Part shown: piece after piece, positions 60,744 through 64,000 of the stretch
Layout: every line of letters starts with the position of its first letter
Position numbering within the stretch: position 1 is the first letter of the stretch
DNA from: Alkalihalobacillus trypoxylicola
GTDB lineage: Bacteria; Bacillota; Bacilli; Bacillales; Bacillaceae_D
Length of the DNA: 64,000 bases
Reading direction: 5' to 3'
Assembly (NCBI RefSeq): GCF_001590785.1
Contig: NZ_LTAO01000012.1
Location: forward strand, 186,001-250,000
Position numbers and translations under genes: made by a program
The notes under the pieces: model-generated
Databases searched by the model: none
What the model was told of the DNA's origin: nothing
Seen by the model: the letters and a program-made list of their open reading frames with translations, nothing else

Positions 60744-61082
60744 TTAGAGAATTTCTACATGGATAAGGAAGCTGAATTTAATCTGTAAAGTAGAGTGAGC
60801 ATCACGAAGGATAAGTGACTGGTTGTGTTCATCAACACGAGCAATAATGCCACTTTCTTCTTTTAATTGCCCGTCATCCCAATAATGAACTTTAACAGAA
60901 AGAGTATGATTCAATGCATTTAACACGGTCATACCTAATTCCTCAAAAGCTTGCTCATCAAGCTCTGGTTTAGGTACTTCTTGTTCCGTTTGCTTTAATT
61001 TTAATAGTGCTTCTTTATGTTCAGGAAGAAACATCCGGCTGCTCTCCCATAGTAAATTACCTCGTTTTAGGTGTTCACTCAT
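60744..61082 (-). CDS. YolD-like protein
   Basis: A 112-residue YolD-family protein (HLKRGNLLWESSRMFLPEHKEALL at the start and a beta-barrel-like C-terminus, VKVHYWDDGQLKEESGIIARVDEHNQSLIL). YolD proteins regularly accompany Y-family polymerases. Its ATG overlaps the uvrX stop (ATGA), so the two are translationally coupled in one SOS operon. Its biochemical role is not established. Confidence 0.85.
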   Translation of the reverse strand: MSEHLKRGNLLWESSRMFLPEHKEALLKLKQTEQEVPKPELDEQAFEELGMTVLNALNHTLSVKVHYWDDGQLKEESGIIARVDEHNQSLILRDAHSTLQIKFSFLIHVEIL

Positions 61083-62308
61083 TGATAGTGTCCTCCAATC
61101 TTAGCGGATCGATCTTTTGCCTGACTCGCTGGCAGAAAGGAAGTAGCACGCCTAATGGTGGTTTTCCCAAAGCGTGAATTGATAGAATCCATCGTATAGC
61201 CGACCTTTAAAAGCTGATCTCGGTCTTTCTGAAAAAGACTTAATTGAATGTTTTGATCGCTTGAAAGGCTAGAAAGCGAAACCGCTAAGCGTCGAATCGG
61301 GTAATTTTCCCAAAACGTATCAAGTAATCGGCTCGCGGCTTGGAAGAGCTCTAGCGTTACATTAGACGGCTCTTCTAGTTTAACTTGTCGGTGGAAGCCT
61401 TTAGGAATTTCATAGCTAGCTCCGGAAATACTGAGACTGACTGTTTCTCCCATCACCTTCCTCGAACGCGCCCTTCTACAAACCTCTTCGCAGAGTTCTA
61501 AAAGAACGACTTTAATATCATTTTTTTCTTCATAATCACGAGGTAAAGTCATGCCATGACCAATCGCTTTTTGCCGATCATGTGAGCTATTCGAGACTGG
61601 AGAATAGTCAATTCCGTGTGCATTCATCCATAAGACATGCCCTGGAATTCCCCACTTCTTTTTGAAGTATTCCAGAGGGGTCTCGGCAAATTGTCCAATG
61701 GTTCTAATTCCCATATTTCGAAAATGCTTAGTGCGCTTGCTACCAACTCCATAAAGCTTATCAATAGATAGGGGCCATAGTTTTTGAGCAAGCTCTTCTT
61801 TTTTTAACCAGTCAATTCCGGATTGAGATTTTTTGGCTAATAAATCACAAGCCATTTTTGCTAGAACTTTGTTTTCGCCTATCCCAATGCGTGCGCGGAC
61901 ATGAGTGGAGCGCCAAACCTCTGCTTGGATAGCTTTAGCCATCTGTTCGGCAGAGCTAAATAAATGCTGACTTCCTGTTACATCAAGAAATTGTTCATCA
62001 ATGGAAAAGGGCTCTACTAAATCAGTATAGTGATGAAAGATTTTCGTTATTTCAATGGAAATGTCTACATAGTCCTGCATGTGGGGGCGAACGACGAGCA
62101 GATGATCACATTTTTGCTGAGCTTCCCAAAGCCTTTCTGCATTTTGAATTCCATAGGATTTAGCAAGTGGACAAGCAGCTAAAATCACGCCACTCCTTCT
62201 GGCGGGGTCTCCCGAAACAACTAGTGGTTTATCGAACGCCTCAGGATAGCGCGTCTTTTCAATAGAAGCATAAAAGGACTGCATATCAACTAGGAAAATG
62301 ACACTCAT
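61079..62308 (-). CDS. uvrX: Y-family DNA polymerase UvrX/YqjW type
   Basis: A 409-residue DinB/UmuC-family polymerase. It has FLVDMQSFYASIE (first catalytic Asp), EPFSIDEQFLDVTG (SxDE), a helix-hairpin-helix (LYGVGSKRTKHFRNMGIRTIGQFA), little-finger domain, and a beta-clamp-binding QLSLF near residue 365. It would copy past DNA damage. UvrX of SPbeta and YqjW are the closest named relatives. Two LexA-box-like sites upstream predict SOS control. Confidence 0.9.
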   Translation of the reverse strand: MSVIFLVDMQSFYASIEKTRYPEAFDKPLVVSGDPARRSGVILAACPLAKSYGIQNAERLWEAQQKCDHLLVVRPHMQDYVDISIEITKIFHHYTDLVEPFSIDEQFLDVTGSQHLFSSAEQMAKAIQAEVWRSTHVRARIGIGENKVLAKMACDLLAKKSQSGIDWLKKEELAQKLWPLSIDKLYGVGSKRTKHFRNMGIRTIGQFAETPLEYFKKKWGIPGHVLWMNAHGIDYSPVSNSSHDRQKAIGHGMTLPRDYEEKNDIKVVLLELCEEVCRRARSRKVMGETVSLSISGASYEIPKGFHRQVKLEEPSNVTLELFQAASRLLDTFWENYPIRRLAVSLSSLSSDQNIQLSLFQKDRDQLLKVGYTMDSINSRFGKTTIRRATSFLPASQAKDRSAKIGGHYQ

Positions 62309-62346
62309 CTAACGACCCTTCTTTCAATAAAATATGTTTATATAAG

Positions 62347-62389
62347 GGAACTTATATTCGTATTTTTATTATATGCGAATATACGTTCG
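62347..62389 (-). promoter_or_regulatory. Two LexA (SOS) boxes of uvrX-yolD
   Basis: CGAATATACGTTCG (62376-62389) differs from the Bacillus consensus CGAACNNNNGTTCG at one position. GGAACTTATATTCG (62347-62360) is a weaker second match. Both lie within 82 bases of the uvrX start. Confidence 0.75.
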
Positions 62390-62612
62390 TTATTCAATCA
62401 GAAAATAATGGAAATATAATGAAAGCGTATCAGAAATAAGAAATAGTCTATGCTTGGAGAAATAACCACCCACTTTTTACTATTTTATTCGATATAAAAA
62501 GGGAAAGATGTTTACCAGATTGTCCTAGCACTAGTGAATTTTTAGCATACCTTGAAGTAAGAGCTACTTTACCTTCTGAAAAAAGGAAGTGGTAAAAGGG
62601 AGGAGGAGAAAG

Positions 62613-63788
62613 ATGATTATTAAACAGGATTTTATTCCTGAAACCAATGCAAATAGACCTCGAACTAAAATGAGTCCGAGATTTATAACCGTACATGAGA
62701 CGGCCAATCGAAGAAATGGTGCTAATGCTCAAATGCATGCACGATATGTCAAAAATCCAACGACACCTGTAAGCTGGCATTATACAGTCGATAATCATGA
62801 AATGGTTTTTCAGCATTTACCTGTTGACGAAATAGGCTGGCATGCTGGTGATGGAGGATCAGGTCGAGGGAATAGAGAATCGATCGGTATTGAAATTTGT
62901 GTAAATAGTGATGGAGATTTTATTAAAGCCATGGAAAATGCGATTGCTCTCATAAGATTTTTAATGAAGGAGCACTCGATTCCTCTTGGTCAAGTAGTGC
63001 CACATCAATATTGGACAGGGAAAAATTGTCCTGCTACGCTATTAAAGACATGGGATTTCTTTAAAGAAACATTAAAAAACAGTGTAGAAACAGATGTAAG
63101 GATAGTGACTCAAATAGAAGAAAAAAACAGTACCAAGCATCCTACCTCGTTTTTGTTGAAAAAAGGAAGTCAAGGAGAGGCAGTGCGACAGCTGCAAGAG
63201 AATTTAATAAAGGCGGGGGAATTACACCATCATTTTGTGGCAAGTGGACATTTTGATTTAGAAACAGAACGTGCCGTTCGCTCTTTTCAAAAAAAAGCAG
63301 AATTAAAGGTGGATGGCATCGTAGGCTCACACACGCAAGCGGCATTAAAGGAAATACTGAAAAAACAACCACAACCGACACCGAAAAAGCAAAAGTTTAC
63401 TAAAAAAATTATGTCGGGAAAAGATGTTCGATATATTCAGTTTGTAGTAGGGGCGAAAGTAGATGGAGTATTTGGCAAAGAGACAAAGGAAAAAGTAAAA
63501 GTTTATCAAAAAAAGCACGGACTAACAGTAGATGGAATAGTAGGCCCTAAAACTTGGGGTAAAATCGACCAATTAGCAAAAAAGACGGTTTATAAAAGGC
63601 CACTATCCCTGAAAAGTCCTTATATGAATGGGGAGGACATTAAAATGGTTCAAGCTTATTTAGGAGTCATAATGGACGGACTATATGGACCTAATACAGA
63701 AAGAGCCGTTCGCCATTATCAAGCAACACATAAGCTTGTGGTAGATGGAATAGTAGGCCCTAAAACTTGGACACAGCTATTTTCATAA
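62613..63788 (+). CDS. N-acetylmuramoyl-L-alanine amidase with three peptidoglycan-binding domains
   Basis: A 391-residue protein. Residues about 1-150 form an amidase_2 domain with ligands in FITVHETAN, WHAGDGG and HQYWTGKNCP (CwlA/XlyA-type). Three PG_binding_1 repeats follow (about 183-258, 265-325, 330-391), the last two ending VDGIVGPKTW. No signal peptide. Phage-endolysin or mother-cell-lysis type. The last repeat resembles the end of the amidase at 25702. The ATG at 62613 follows GGGAGGAGGAG. Confidence 0.88.
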   Translation: MIIKQDFIPETNANRPRTKMSPRFITVHETANRRNGANAQMHARYVKNPTTPVSWHYTVDNHEMVFQHLPVDEIGWHAGDGGSGRGNRESIGIEICVNSDGDFIKAMENAIALIRFLMKEHSIPLGQVVPHQYWTGKNCPATLLKTWDFFKETLKNSVETDVRIVTQIEEKNSTKHPTSFLLKKGSQGEAVRQLQENLIKAGELHHHFVASGHFDLETERAVRSFQKKAELKVDGIVGSHTQAALKEILKKQPQPTPKKQKFTKKIMSGKDVRYIQFVVGAKVDGVFGKETKEKVKVYQKKHGLTVDGIVGPKTWGKIDQLAKKTVYKRPLSLKSPYMNGEDIKMVQAYLGVIMDGLYGPNTERAVRHYQATHKLVVDGIVGPKTWTQLFS

Positions 63789-63790
63789 TA

Positions 63791-63818
63791 ATAGGATGAG
63801 GGAGCCCTCATCCTATTA
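63791..63818. terminator. Bidirectional terminator
   Basis: AATAGGATGAGGG and CCCTCATCCTATT form a perfect 13-bp stem around AG, with T-rich or A-rich flanks, between convergent genes. Confidence 0.85.
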
Positions 63819-64000
63819 TTAGGTCATTTTTTCACATTGCTTCATGTTGCGAAATGTAATGTCTTGATGATGATCGCACCAGACAGAATCTTGATCTTCG
63901 ACAATGATTAATTGTGGCGATTGATGAGTAACTTCTAAATCATTCGCAATCTCATTGGAGATTTGTTTAAAATCAATAACATCTAGAAGATAAAAATCAG
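63819..64000 (-). CDS. Bacilliredoxin BrxC/YtxJ family, C-terminal part
   Basis: The last 60 codons are visible: DFYLLDVIDFKQISNEIANDLEVTHQSPQLIVEDQDSVWCDHHQDITFRNM. The cis-Pro segment H(Q/E)SPQ and the spacing match the YtxJ thioredoxin-fold bacilliredoxins, which remove bacillithiol from proteins. The active-site TCxxS lies outside the window. An extra Cys-containing tail (KQCEKMT) is seen. Confidence 0.75.
   Translation of the reverse strand, partial: DFYLLDVIDFKQISNEIANDLEVTHQSPQLIIVEDQDSVWCDHHQDITFRNMKQCEKMT

Overview
The window looks like chromosomal DNA of a low-GC, endospore-forming Firmicute of the family Bacillaceae. The evidence is the set of sporulation genes (CotF-like and CotD-like coat proteins, a gamma-type SASP, sigK, sda, yunB), bacillithiol biology (a BrxC/YtxJ-type fragment at the right edge), a RsbR-type stressosome protein behind a textbook sigma-B promoter, T-box leaders, and strong AGGAGG-type ribosome binding sites with frequent TTG/GTG starts. 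I cannot name the species.

Layout. 1-8100: a truncated zinc alcohol dehydrogenase, a CotF-like protein, a DUF2243/CtaG pair, manganese catalase, an MBL hydrolase, a YndM-like protein, a frameshifted NUDIX gene, a Zur-box-controlled COG0523 GTPase (ZagA/YciC type) and sspE. 8273-25534: the most unusual part. An intact sigK is followed by an attP-like palindrome (9171-9190), about 16 kb of accessory DNA, and an attR-like junction joined to a second, 3'-only copy of sigK. The accessory DNA holds a dead large serine recombinase, a truncated phage antirepressor, small phage genes including an XtrA/YqaO-like one, IS21 and IS200 relics, an SPbeta YoqV-type DNA ligase, an odd tRNA-like RNA and metabolic cargo. 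I read this as a decayed skin-like element at sigK whose excision is no longer needed because a complete sigK is present.

25700-39820: a cell-wall amidase, sda, cotD, hydrolases, transporters (EamA, CDF, MATE), a BCS1-like AAA ATPase, a CBS/DUF21 membrane protein, and MerR and TetR regulators. 39900-42904: a cadC-cadA-OsmC cadmium/zinc efflux operon with CadC operators. 43100-47750: yunB, the sigma-B-preceded rsbR paralogue, a stand-alone RtcB and an acyltransferase. 48035-50982: a LacI-controlled Gfo/Idh dehydrogenase and sugar isomerase. 51374-57600: a cupin protein, acetyltransferases, YkuK, a methyltransferase and small membrane proteins. 57965-60431: two tandem T-box leaders before a threonyl-tRNA synthetase whose editing site is altered. 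60744-62308: yolD-uvrX with LexA boxes. 62613-64000: a second amidase and the 3' end of a bacilliredoxin gene.

Two dispersed non-coding repeat families run through the intergenic regions. Family A has about 40-bp imperfect inverted ends and a conserved hairpin-rich core (six loci). Family B is about 300 bp (five loci). They explain most of the long gene-free stretches and several spurious open frames.
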